In this document: piece after piece, positions 30,558 to 40,098 of the stretch
Position numbering within the stretch: position 1 is the first letter of the stretch
Layout of the letters: each line of letters begins with the position of its first letter
Source: Chara braunii
Taxonomy: Eukaryota; Streptophyta; Charophyceae; Charales; Characeae
Assembly: GCA_003427395.1 (NCBI GenBank)
Contig: BFEA01000055.1
Coordinates: 893,446 to 933,543 of the forward strand
Direction: 5' to 3'
Length of the DNA: 40,098 nt
Notes under the pieces: model-generated
Database searches by the model: none
What the model was told of the DNA's origin: nothing
Seen by the model: only the letters and a program-made list of their open reading frames with translations
Program-made: the position numbers and the translations under genes

Positions 30558-30860
30558 GTTCTATACGAATACAACCCATACCAGTTTTATTCGAATGGCC
30601 CTCATGTTCGAATTCAACACATGCGCGTTCTATTCGATTTTTTTGAATTTTCTGTAGTTTTCGAAAAATCGACTACAATACTTCTGCATTATGCTCCGGG
30701 GGTGATCTTACATCATCATCTCCACACAACATCGAATAGGGGATAAATGCTTCATTAGCAGGAGGGCAATTCTTCCCCGTGTAGGGAAGTAATCGATGCC
30801 TCCACTCCTTTCGGTGATAGGTGAGTTACGGATATATACTGATTGGCTTCACACATCGCT

Positions 30861-31330
30861 GTATAGGGATGCTGGACCCGATTTCGAGCTTATACACAGT
30901 ACATCTGCACTTGGGTTTTGACCCTTGCTTTGATTGTTAGGATTGGGCTCGAGGCCTTGCTCGTTGTGGAGAAACGGCAGAATAGGTACATAGGGTTTTC
31001 CCCACATAAACACAGATCACTGATCACATCAGAATTAGGGTTATGACCTCTGGTGTGATCGACAGAATCGGGCATGATACCTTGCTCGCTATGGACATAT
31101 GGTAGACTAGGTAGATAGGGTTCTCCCTTCATGGGACATGTTTCGATTGACGAACAAATACAGATAGTACAAGATACATAATAGGACACAGACAATGGGT
31201 GGATAGGGTTCTCCCTCCATGGGACATGTGTAGATTGATGAACAAATATCGATGTATACGGATGCTGGACACAGACACATATCGATGTATAGGGATGCTG
31301 GACCCGATTTCCAGCTGACACATATCACAT
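30861..31330 (+). repeat. Diverged tandem repeats with R1 head starts
   Basis: ATAGGGTTCTCCCTnCATGG and GACATGTnnnGATTGAnGAA occur at about 31116 and 31204, with a more diverged relative near 30985 (ATAGGGTTTTCCCC). CCTTGCTCG occurs at 30954 and 31081. Truncated R1 starts (GGGATGCTGGACCCGATTTC) appear at about 30867 and 31291, so the block interleaves with R1. Confidence 0.7.
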
Positions 31331-31337
31331 CTTTGTA

Positions 31338-31446
31338 CAGGGACGCTGGACCCAAAGTCCAGCAGGTGTCGCTCCCCACCAATAGATGGAGCCTTTGACG
31401 CTGGGGCCTACTTTTCGGGGATGCTCTTATCACCTCGTTAAGTAGG
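31338..31446 (+). mobile_element. R1 SINE-like repeat, copy F, with H4 hairpin
   Basis: The head 31338-31393 contains a perfect GCTGGAC/GTCCAGC stem. After 13 bases, arm CCTACTT-TT-CGGGG (31407-31420), loop ATGCTCTTATCA (31421-31432) and arm CCTCG-TT-AAGTAGG (31433-31446) form a 12 bp stem interrupted by a symmetric TT/TT internal loop and one G-T wobble. The loop is the exact complement of the H2 loop. No clear A-tail follows. Confidence 0.8.
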
Positions 31447-31756
31447 TTGCCCGTATACAAAGGTACCAGCTGGAAAGGATGAACGGGTAGGTGTGTCGCA
31501 TGAGCCCGGGCCATGGATGTACGAAGGTCTAGCCGTGATGCAATCTTTCAATTATCTTTGTTTTCAGGATGACAGAAAAAAATTTATAGCTGTAATTTTG
31601 TCCTGCTGTTTTTACAGCATACATCAATCTCATCAAATTATCCTTACGGTTGGTGGGATCAGGCATACTCCCATGGGATAGAGAAGATTTGAGGAATGGA
31701 GGAAAACGATGCAAAAGATTATCTGCGAGAGAAGTCACTCTGCATGGCTCGCAAAC

Positions 31757-31988
31757 GGCATTTGCAGCTAGACTGGCAACATCACGTCCCTGCAGTCGAT
31801 CACAGCGTGGTCCGCATGTACTTGGGGAGTATGAGGCACACTGTTTACGTCTGTGTCTGTGTCCTACCGGTAGTTGTCACAGACAGAGACACAGACGTAA
31901 ACAGTGTGCCTCATACTACCCAAATACACATGGACCACGCTGTGATCGACTGCAGGGACATGATGGCCCCAGTCAAGCTGCATTTCAG
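31757..31988. repeat. Inverted repeat centred on CTACCGGTAG
   Basis: Arms 31786-31863 and about 31880-31959 are near-perfect inverted repeats (GTCCCTGCAGTCGATCACAG inward to GTCTGTGTCTGTGTC). Weaker pairing extends to about 31757 and 31988. H5 begins four bases later. Confidence 0.85.
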
Positions 31989-31991
31989 CTA

Positions 31992-32063
31992 ACTAGTGGG
32001 GGATGCTTGTATCACCCCCTCTAGTAGACAGCCAAGGCTTTCCAGGGAAAAAAAAAAAAAAAA
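31992..32063 (+). mobile_element. H5 hairpin plus A-tail (5'-truncated R1-like)
   Basis: ACTAG-T-GGGGG (31992-32002), loop ATGCTTGTATCA (32003-32014) and CCCCC-T-CTAGT (32015-32025) give a 10 bp stem with one T-T mismatch. An A16 tract at 32048-32063 follows after 22 bases. The hairpin-then-A-tail order matches R1 copies. Confidence 0.75.
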
Positions 32064-32397
32064 GAACAAGCTCTGGCACCTGTCTGCAAAGAACTGCGGC
32101 GAAGTTGGATTAGCTTTGGCTGCATTTCTGTGTGTATGGGCCTCGCTACATCCCCACAACATTCAATCTGTATGGAGTCTATGGACTGATATGTGATGAA
32201 GATACATTTCGACTGGCAAAAGGTTTTCAATGTTTCACGAAATCAACTTGATCCAGACACAGATGCAATGTTGCCTAGGCCGCGGTCTTGTGCATTCAAT
32301 TTGGGAATTCACTTGGGTACAGAAAACTACAACGCAAGACGTGTTGCAGTCCATGGTTTCTATGATTTCCTGGACATGCGGAAACACATGCACGACG
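32064..32397. other. Unassigned sequence
   Basis: No recognisable gene or repeat. Confidence 0.4.
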
Positions 32398-32516
32398 TTC
32401 AGACACACAGACACACAGACACACAGACACACAGACACACAGACACACAGACACACACAACTCAGGCTCCACGCGGCTCCTGAGAGAGGGTGTGAGAGTG
32501 TGTGTGTGTGTGTGTG
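32398..32516. repeat. (CAGACACA)n and (GT)n microsatellites
   Basis: An 8-base unit repeats about 7 times at 32398-32457, and a GT run lies at 32499-32516. Confidence 0.95.
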
Positions 32517-33236
32517 TTGTGAATTTTCACCACAACAGCCCCGATTCCACCCAGATGAACAGATCCAAAATCAGAGCATGTTTAATAATCCTATTACAGA
32601 CATTGTCAACGGAAGCCCTTGAGTTCAGGCAACCCAACAATGAAACAGTTTTACCTCAATAGCAAGTAACATGAAGTACAATGGCTGCATGTAAACCCCT
32701 TTGAAATTCTTGAACGTGTTCACATTTGCTTTCTTCGGGGTACCCCTTTCAATTGTTCTTGCAGCTCCCCCTTTACCGTGCCTCTCATGCACAAGGCCCG
32801 CAGCGTTGATTGTGGTTGAGCGCGAGCTGCCCACATCCCCATGTGCCATAACGGCCCACTTGCACACTATGAAAGGAGGCAGAGCAAAGGCGGAGGTATA
32901 ATCCTGTTCATTTCTTCTCAGATCTTCGACTTATATTTTGTATGTTCTCGTAATGATGCTCATTCATATGTATTACTAGTAATACACGAGAGGAGGGAGG
33001 AAGGAAATGGGAGGTGGAGTTCTGACAGGGTTCTAAATAGTGACTGCTGGTGCAGACCACTCTAGAATGGCACCTGAGGCCAGTCAGTGTGTGGATTGCA
33101 TAAGATTTGAGGAGCAGTTCTTGCCTATGGTAAGTGGCCATCTCTACAGACCAGGCAGGACCGGTTTGGGTGTCGCCTGTGGAAGCACCGCATCCAATTC
33201 TCCCGGTCACAGTTACTGCATCGAATAGCACGGCGT
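32517..33236. other. Unassigned sequence
   Basis: Short open frames only. No domain or repeat is recognised. Confidence 0.4.
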
Positions 33237-33395
33237 TTGTGTGTGTGTGTGTGTGTGTGACAGAGAGACAGCGAGACAGCGAGACAGCGAGACAGAGAGA
33301 CAGAGAGACAGAGAGACAGACAAACAGACAAACAGACAAACAGGCAGACAGGCAGACAAGCAGGCAGGCAGACAGACAGACAGACACAGACAGAG

Positions 33396-33473
<78 letters not shown>

Positions 33474-33474
33474 N

Positions 33475-33515
<41 letters not shown>
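33237..33515. repeat. Compound microsatellite (GT)n-(GACA/GACAGA)n-(GA)n
   Basis: GT at 33238-33259, GACAGAGA- and GACA-type units at 33260-33401, then (GA)n to 33515 with an N at 33474. The long peptides encoded here are microsatellite artefacts. Confidence 0.95.
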
Positions 33516-33518
<3 letters not shown>

Positions 33519-34045
33519 GGAATTCGAGATGACTACTCTGTTAATTGCTCTCAGAAGATCACATGCCGTGTGTATTTGTGATGGATTCAAGGACTAAGAT
33601 GACACGCCACATGAACCATGCCATCCTCGTGCCACAGTCAATGGCTGTGTTTGCAATGTGGTCGCTTTGTCGAGGCCATGTATCAGCATCTGGCAGGTCA
33701 ATTCAAACGCTTCAGGAAGCTACTACACCGTGCCCACATTCTTGTATACGCTATCCATCAATGGGCTACCGAGGACATGCACCTCTGCATATGGGAGTTC
33801 GATGGGGAAAACCACCGTCTGTGGTCAGTGGAGGATGTTACAACCGCACTCATCCCTGTGTTTCCGATGCGGTTTTTCTTTTCCTTTTCTATTTTATTAT
33901 GAAAAGGGCGACAGCCTAGAGAAATAAAAAATAGAGATATATCCACAGGTGACCAGCCCCTGGTAATTCCAGATCATTATTATTGACGTTATTCTATATT
34001 TAATTTATATGTTATGGTTATTAGCTTATTGTTTATTGAACTTCT
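33516..34045. other. Unassigned sequence
   Basis: Open frames on both strands overlap one another and lack recognisable motifs. Confidence 0.35.
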
Positions 34046-34194
34046 TTTTTTGTGGGGGAGGGGGTAAAACCTTTAGCCAGGCTCACTAGAGGGGGTGATG
34101 CGAGCAACTCCCCTTAGTAGCCTTGGCTCAGAGTGCTCCGGTCTATTGGTGGGGACTCTGGGGAACATCACCTGCTGGAAACAGGGTCCAGCGT
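34046..34194 (-). mobile_element. R1 SINE-like repeat, copy G, with H6 hairpin
   Basis: Minus-strand head 34194-34135, then 16 bases, then an 11-position stem: 34085-34095 (ACTAGAGGGGG) with 34108-34118 (CTCCCCTTAGT), one A-C mismatch and two wobbles. It closes TGATGCGAGCAA (34096-34107). A short A7 (T run 34046-34052) follows downstream. The head carries a small insertion (GACTCTGGGGAACAT). Confidence 0.75.
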
Positions 34195-35059
34195 CAACAG
34201 TCGTGTCTTGTCTGTTTTTTGGGAAAATTGTCTAGTTCCGGCCCAGGCTGGTGTCATTGATTGCCCTGCCGCTTGCAGGCTGCTTCTAGGAGGGGATCAA
34301 CCAACCATGCCTGGAACGGGGTTATCATCCAGCCTCTTCTGCCTGTCCTGGCTGTCAGATGGGAAGTAGTGTCGCTAGCTCGCATTGACTTGAAGCAAGA
34401 CGCCCTGTTATTGACCGACTTTCCAAGTACAGCTGCTGCCCTCCGTTGACTCCATAGCCGCCGGTGCGGACACAGGCTGGTAGCAGTCCTTTCAGCTTGC
34501 CATGACTGCTGGCTGGAGACTACCGTCTTCACCCGAATAGAACGACCCGGTCTTTATCGCTGTATCTAGAATGAAAGTTGCCTCAAATACAGCTATAATG
34601 ACCGGGCATTCTTTTCGTGTGAAGACGGCAGTGCCTAACCTTGCTTGCCAGAATAAAGCTTCTCCAGGACCCTTCAACTGCTGCCCAAACACTGGAGCTC
34701 CACCAGGGAGAGCTGATGTGGAGGGAAGCAGTTCTGGGAGGTATGATGGTGAGTGTAAGGGGATTGATGGGTCGATCCACGTCCACTTGTGAAACACCAG
34801 TAGTCTCTTTTGAGTGCGCCTGGGACTGCCCGTCGAACACAATCCCATCTGATGATGTCTGCTATCCATTGTCCCTGTTCTCCTCCCAGACATTCTTCTG
34901 AAAACTTTTGAATTTCCTGCTTTATGTCTTTGTCTTCGTGTTTCGTGTGAAGAGATCCAGTTTATTTTTCACTCCAGTGCATCCAGCAGTTAATTCTGTT
35001 TAAACTTTAAATTTCCTATTCGATTGTCTTAGTTGCAATGAACCTCTTAGTTCAATCAA
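34195..35059. other. Unassigned sequence
   Basis: Several short overlapping frames (for example 34492-34893 on the minus strand) have no recognisable domains. I cannot support a gene. Confidence 0.35.
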
Positions 35060-36025
35060 CAGTGAGCGCACACAATCACACCACATGCATCTATGAGTTC
35101 ACACAAATTTCACACTGGAGGTCAGAGAGATGAAGACCAGGTAGCACAGCTTATAATTCCAACGAATTATCATAAGAGCAGTAAGAGTTCAAGTCTCCAG
35201 CGCACATCAGCGCATACCAAAAAGGTAACCAGTATCCAGCATAGAACTCTCACGTAAGTATCTCTTCCTCACCGCTCTTCTCTCTTATGTATCTCTTCCT
35301 CTCGCTGGTCTTCTCCCTAAGCATGTCCTCACTGTGTTTCTCTCCCTACATGCGTGCACACTCACTAACCTCTACTTCAAGGATCTACTCTGAATGCACC
35401 CACTGATATGCATACTAACCCTCTAAAGTCTACTACTAACACGCTGCACTGGCGGAGCTATGGCTGCCTTCTCCCTGCCAGCGCAATCTCTTCCTCTCTC
35501 TCCCTCTCTCTTAGCACAGCACTCTGGCTTCAGCGCTCTGCCCCTCACAATAGCGCACAAGTGCACCAGCACTTCCACACTTTATGCGAATGGGGAGCTG
35601 GCCAGTCCTTTTGTAGTCTTGGATTGCACTTCAACTCGTGCCAGCCTCTGCTTCTTGGGTCCTGACTGGGTTCCGGTACCACATTCCCACGGCATGTCTG
35701 CTTCCGAATGTCAAGGCCTGGCTGGAACCTTCCCGAATTTCCATTGGTCTGCTGCTGCTTGGGCCTTCGAGTCATGACTTTTCGATTCTGGCATATGGTT
35801 TTGACTGTGGACTGTGACTCCTGCCTCTGGGACACGACTCTTGCCTGTGGAACTGCCCTTTTACTCGTGGGATGTGACTCTTCAATATGACTTTTCATTA
35901 TGGAATGTGATTCTGGCCCCTAAGATGTGACTGTTTGGTGGGTGCCTGTTGGACTGGACTGCTGAGGTACCCGACTGTGACTTTTCTGAATTTGACTAAT
36001 TCGGCCTTTCTTGGCCAGGGCCTCT
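35060..36025 (+). repeat. Long direct repeat, copy 1 (possible LTR)
   Basis: Colinear with 36780-37735. Shared blocks include CTCTGAAT near 35388/37120, GCACTTCCAC near 35568, CCAGCCTCTGCTTC (35640/37351), TTGGTCTGCTGCTGCTTGGG-like sequence and GGTACCCGACTGTGACTTTT (35966/37681). The divergence is substantial. A TGTGACT/TGGGAC-type sub-repeat of about 26-28 bases fills 35800-35935. Confidence 0.8.
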
Positions 36026-36779
36026 GACCCTGTGACCCGAATTTGGGGCCTGAATCGTGGAAGGCCTTTCACAGTGAGTTCCTCCCCAGGCCTTTCAGGT
36101 GTGCCCCTTCCCTCGCGTAGGTGCATTTTCTCCACTAGAGGGCCCAGAGTATCGCTCGTCAACCCAGCCAAAACATATTATTAGTGAAGGTGCTTGATTG
36201 TGTTGGATGCCATGCCCAGCATAGCCGGGCTCGCCAGTCCCATGGCCAGGTGGTCTGTTCCCATCTGGCACCAGATCGGCTCCCACGATCGCCGGGTAAA
36301 TACTCATCCACGCCACTGTAAAAAAATGTGTTTTGTTATCTGCCAGCTTTTCCAAGAGGGGAAGCTGTTGTAATATGACTTGCACAACAGCAGCGCTAAC
36401 CCCTTCTGTTCCAAGCAGGTGTGGTTGATTATCTGGTTGTTAGGGCATACTCACACTGGGACCTTTTTTCCTTATTTATGGACGTAATTGTGGTCAGATG
36501 CATTCACGTTCGGCCATAAATGCGGCCAGATACATTTGTGATACAGCTAGTGTGAGTACACCCTTAGTTGGTAAACAGCAGTGGTCTTTTAAATCTATTT
36601 GCCATTGGAGGGAGGCAATTTTTGGCGGTTTGGTTTTGGCTTCTCCAAACCCAGGGAATTGGTCTGAGTTCCTCCTTGCTAATGTTAAGGTTGGACATCC
36701 ATCCTTGTCTGATTCTGCCTTTCAGATTTATTACAGGTCGCAACATTCGATAGATGGTGCATTGAGATCGCTGCTTGAC
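36026..36779. other. Spacer between the two long direct repeats
   Basis: 754 bases with no gag/pol motif. If the flanking copies were LTRs, this would be a stripped internal region. I see no primer-binding site or polypurine tract that I would defend. Confidence 0.4.
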
Positions 36780-37036
36780 ACCTTGAGCACACACACACAT
36801 TGAGAGATACACGAAATCCACATTGGAGTCCAGAGATGCGAAGTCCAGATATGCGCAGCCTAGGAAATCCAACAAATTAACACATTAAACAGTTTCGGAA
36901 TCCAGTTAGTCACCAAGCGCTCAACAGCGCAGAATTCAGCAACCCAATACCAGCATCATCATCTAAGGTAGGTGACTCTCATCTCTCCCTCTCTGTCTTC
37001 TCTCTCAGTCTGTTCCTCCTGGTCTTCTTCATGCAT

Positions 37037-37107
<71 letters not shown>

Positions 37108-37735
37108 NCTTGAGAATCTTGACTCTGAATACATCCGCTGCTGCTCAGCTCTATCCCTACTACTAACTTATGCGGATATGGCCGCCTTCCCTCCCAGTGC
37201 AGCGCTGCCCAGCAGGGCTCTCGCACGCATGCTATTTGCGGATAGCGCACAAGCGCTTCAGCAGCACTTCCACGCTTCTCACGAATGAGCAATCTCTCTG
37301 GAATATGGCTGGCCAGTCCTTATATTCACTTGGACTGAGCCTCAACCCGTCCCAGCCTCTGCTTCCTTTGGCTTGACTTGGACCCGGTACCACATGCCCA
37401 TGGCCTGCTTGCTTCAGAATGTCAAGTCCGGGTACTTTTCCCGAACTTTCATTGGTGTGCTGCTGCTTGGGCCTGGGAGTCACGACGTTTCACCTGTGGA
37501 ACATGACTTTTGACTGTGGAATGTGACTCTTGCCTTTGGGACATGACTTTTGCCTGGAGAAGTGTCCTTTGCCTGTGCGACATGACTTTTCAATATGAGA
37601 CGCTACTTTTGCTTCCAGAATGCAACTTTTGCCTTCAGGGTGTGACTGTTTTCCGGGTGCCTGTTGGACTCGACTCCTAAGGTACCCGACTGTGACTTTT
37701 CTGAAACTGACCGACTTGGCCTCCCTTGGCCTTGA
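36780..37735 (+). repeat. Long direct repeat, copy 2
   Basis: Partner of 35060-36025. It contains a large (CT)n expansion at 37038-37107 (N at 37108) where copy 1 has only short CTCTCTC sequence. The sub-repeats at 37485-37650 again show TGTGACTnTTGCCT units. Confidence 0.8.
37038..37107. repeat. (CT)n microsatellite
   Basis: About 35 units ending at an N (37108). Confidence 0.97.
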
Positions 37736-38049
37736 CGCTCAGATTGATCAGATTCTTACGCCAGGGGCTATTGCGTTGCTGAGGGGAGGTCCACCGCCAT
37801 CCGGCTAGGTCAAATGGCAGCTCCGTGAGCAGGGTGACAGGTATTCAGAGTTCATGCCTCTTGAGCATATTGTGTAACTTGAGGGTCTCAGCCATGCTAG
37901 GCATCGTAATTGGGCCATGGATGTCAGCTGAGGGAATACAACCACCAAATGCTTTATTGGTAATGTCCCAACCGGCTACATAGTAGGACCTGAGCAGGCC
38001 TTTCCTACCACATACTTGGTGCCACACCTGGTGGCGCGAGCAACTTTCG

Positions 38050-38117
38050 TAGATCTCTCTACCATGCCTCATGCTCCCACATAGCTTCAGGTTACAGGGC
38101 AGAGCAACTCACCCCAG
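38050..38117 (+). repeat. R3 repeat, distant copy
   Basis: AGATCTCTCTACCATGCCTC, a short divergent part, then TTCAGGTTACAGGGC and AGCAACTCACCCCA. It matches 28030-28092 closely. Confidence 0.75.
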
Positions 38118-38548
38118 TGAACCTACCAGTGCCGTTCTGGCCTCAGCCAACCTTAGGCCCCTAAAAGTGACAGCAGTGGGTTTTGCACCTAGCACCTCCT
38201 TGGTGCCCCTCAAACATGAAACCTACTGAGCTAGCCGATGCGACTATTTCCCGATGTGGTTACATTTGGAGCGTCGGAAAACCAACAGAGATCTGTGGCT
38301 TAGTATGTGGCAAACCCAAAAACCGTTGGGGTTGTGTGGATTGCACACACAGCTATATTGACAAGCCAGCACTAGCTAATCCTTTTCATTATTGCCTGAG
38401 TGGACGAGGCAGAAGGGCGATGCTGGATGCTCCGTCGGGCATTCCAGTTCTTCCTCTATGTTGGCACATTATGTCCTCCGCGAGAGTAAGGCCTCACATT
38501 TTGTGCTATTTCTATGAGTTGTAATCCTTTTCATTATTGTCTTCGCAG
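38118..38548. other. Unassigned sequence before the poly(A) tract
   Basis: A 113-codon plus-strand frame (38183-38524) ends shortly before the A-tract. It reads partly like protein (ICGLVCGKPKNRWGCVDCTH) but I recognise no family. It could be the 3' end of a retroposed transcript. Confidence 0.35.
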
Positions 38549-38590
<42 letters not shown>

Positions 38591-38601
38591 AAAAAAAAAA
38601 A

Positions 38602-38658
<57 letters not shown>
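38549..38658 (+). repeat. Poly(A) tract of about 110 bases
   Basis: Almost pure A, interrupted by T at 38589 and CT at 38602-38603. It may be a retroposon tail on the plus strand, but no AATAAA is placed convincingly upstream. Confidence 0.95.
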
Positions 38659-38660
<2 letters not shown>

Positions 38661-39186
38661 TCAAAGCAGTCGTCTGTCATTGCTCAGATTGTCTTCGATC
38701 ACAGCCTCCGCATTCTAGATCTTAATGCTGTCTACGCCAACACTTCATGATGCAAGAACTCTGAGGACCTCAAGCATCCACCGTCAAGCACAGTCAGGAA
38801 CATTGTTTGTTAATCAACTAATGGGAATTGAAAATTCACAATGGCCCGGTGGGATTGAAAAATCATTGAATTCATTGATTGCTCTAGCTTACTGAAACCT
38901 CACGGAGCATGAGTTTTCTCTTCTTCTACAAGACCCCGTATTGGCTATAAGTCCTTGTATTTATGCAGGATATGTTGCCAGTACTATTGGTTTTTGTTCA
39001 TGTGTATCTGGAACTCAACAAAAAAAACACTGCGCCTGAAATCTATGTCCATATGGCGTTGTGTCCTTTTCATCTGTGGAAAAGGGGTTCCGGGTGCGTA
39101 CCTTCTTCGTGAGTCAGGGTATCCTTTGGTGCCTTGGCTGCTGACACCATGTGGCACACAGCAGAGGTGAGGATCTGTGGTTGCTT
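38659..39186. other. Unassigned sequence
   Basis: No recognisable gene, RNA or repeat. Confidence 0.4.
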
Positions 39187-39720
39187 TTAATGCTTACTTG
39201 AAGGTGCTCCGAGTTGACAGCGAGTGTCGGAACAGAGTGCTGAAGGCTCACTTCCAAAACTTTCACTGACAAACTTACAAAGCCGTACAAAACGAAGTTG
39301 TGTCATTGCCCGACCGGTTCCAACTTCCCAGCTGTGTGCATTTTGCACAATATACTTAAAGATATTGGGGAGGATGTGGGAACACGGGTTGTAGAACCAT
39401 GCATCAGGCGGTAGCAACATCCAGTTTTCTCTGGTTTCATCAGTGTACCACTCCAGTGGAGCTTCTTGGGACAGTCCCATGGGTGGTGCCCTCCGTGATG
39501 CAGTGCGTGACCACATATGCAGCAACGGTGATTGGTTTGTGGGTAGTTTTTGTGGGTAGTGGGGTTTAGAGTGGCATAGTTGTAGCAGATCTCCGCTTCA
39601 TCATCATGGAACTAGTCATGTCGTGATGATGTCACAGCGAGTATGACAGATTGACATTCAAATTCAGGCATGTGAAAGTAGATTCGCAACGCGTCAATGC
39701 GGTTGCACAATGTCTTTTCC
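39187..39720 (-). pseudogene. Decayed retroelement ORF with zinc knuckle
   Basis: On the minus strand one frame reads ALRIYFHMPEFECQSVI, an in-frame TAG, then EICYNYATLNPTTHKNY and CCICGHALHHGGHHPWDC, a C-X2-C-X8-H-X4-C zinc knuckle (about 39475-39530). After a frame change it reads GLSQEAPLEWYTDETRENW and PPDAWFYNPCSHILPN. The order (folded basic domain, then zinc knuckle) resembles LINE ORF1 or a retroviral-type Gag of a retrotransposon. No RT is in range to decide. At least one stop and one frameshift make it a pseudogene. Confidence 0.5.
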
Positions 39721-40034
39721 CCGAGAACCAGGCAATGATCGAGAAAATGAGGAGGTGAGGTACGATATGAGGGTTTGCATTGCATGTGGGGATATGGAGT
39801 ACGAGATGTGAACAGAGGTCCCCGTCGTGTTGGAGAAGTTGGAGTGCATTGGGTTCTTCGCCCCCGGATTCGTCCGGACCCCAGGGGTTGGTATCAACCG
39901 TCAAAACACCCACAACCACTGGCAGCATGCAGTTACTGTAGTTCCTTCAAATCGATGATCTGCCTACCCATGGTGGCTTCACTCCTCTGCCACATGGAGT
40001 GACTGTGACACTCCGAGCAGGTGTGTGTGTCAAG

Positions 40035-40035
<1 letters not shown>
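39721..40035. other. Unassigned sequence
   Basis: It may be the 5' continuation of the decayed ORF on the minus strand, but no motif is recognised. A GT run lies at about 40020-40030. Confidence 0.35.

Positions 40036-40098
<63 letters not shown>
40036..40098. repeat. (GA)n microsatellite at the window end
   Basis: About 31 GA units, running off the window. Confidence 0.97.

Larger units (their letters stand above)
29960..30690 (+). repeat. Tandem copies joined by adapter sequence (assembly artefact)
   Basis: A ~132-base unit starting GTTCTATACGAATACAACCC occurs three times (30099, 30367 and 30557). A second unit starting ATGGAAGAAACCGACCTGGG occurs in full at about 29965 and 30231, and as a short piece at 30499. 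The second and third junctions consist of Nextera adapter, so copies 2 and 3 probably derive from chimeric mate-pair reads. Only the 29960-30230 arrangement may be genuine. Confidence 0.9.

Noticed and set aside
30230-30746. Open frames reading across the adapters
   Set aside because: They contain Nextera-derived peptide and are artificial.
32398-32516. Possible CRISPR-like array
   Set aside because: The regular units are simple 8-base and 2-base microsatellites with no spacers.
33134-33597. Long Arg/Glu- and Leu/Ser-repeat open frames
   Set aside because: They are translations of GA/CT and GACA microsatellites.
38029-38045. GGCGCGAGCAAC as a further H-family loop
   Set aside because: The flanking bases do not pair; GCCAC/GTGGC forms a different short stem instead.
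39431-39445. Another CTGATGA followed by GAAA on the minus strand
   Set aside because: The intervening bases cannot form stem II and there is no stem III.

Overview
This is a gene-poor, repeat-saturated stretch of nuclear eukaryotic DNA. I find no convincingly intact host gene. The few long open frames belong to decayed retroelements, and the rest is dispersed short repeats, hairpins, microsatellites and homopolymers. The best taxonomic guess is the green lineage, most likely a charophyte alga such as Chara braunii. That guess rests on the Penelope-like element: a domain-permuted type with GIY-YIG before the reverse transcriptase, plus a CYNYGQ-type zinc knuckle and coiled-coil protein like ones I remember from that genome. 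It is recollection, not a search result.

Layout. About 590-12250 is one LINE on the minus strand (ORF1 with zinc knuckle, then APE endonuclease, then RT). It is broken by a 5.85 kb Penelope-like element (PLE) at 1519-7367, also on the minus strand. The PLE has two ~680 bp terminal direct repeats, each with a hammerhead-ribozyme core, and an 8 bp target-site duplication. The interrupted LINE frame can be followed across the insertion. 13849-15120 is the C-terminal part of a second LINE on the plus strand, peppered with single Ns and preceded by a probable assembly duplication. 15430-16060 is a 316 bp tandem repeat. 16531-16579 is a second, PLE-style hammerhead with palindromic stem III. 18389-21057 is a long inverted repeat. 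24356-24858 is a small nested inverted-repeat element. 25394-25757 holds three tRNA-like units in a row. 29960-30690 holds tandem copies joined by two perfect Nextera mate-pair junction adapters, which is artificial sequence. 35060-37735 carries a pair of ~0.95 kb direct repeats. 39187-39720 is a decayed zinc-knuckle ORF.

The most interesting undescribed signal is a dispersed short repeat family, called R1 here. It has a conserved ~55 nt head that folds into a hairpin, then 10-16 nt, then a second hairpin whose arms differ from copy to copy but remain complementary, then an A-tract in most copies. In six places (two of them attached to R1 heads) the second hairpin has a conserved 12 nt loop, TGATRHRAGCAW. 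Conserved loop, invariant loop length and compensatory arms suggest a structured RNA in a SINE-like element. A second small family, R2, shows the same kind of compensatory change.

Caution: the adapters, the N-flanked duplication and the mirrored Ns show that parts of this assembly are unreliable. Order and copy number of repeats should not be trusted without long reads.
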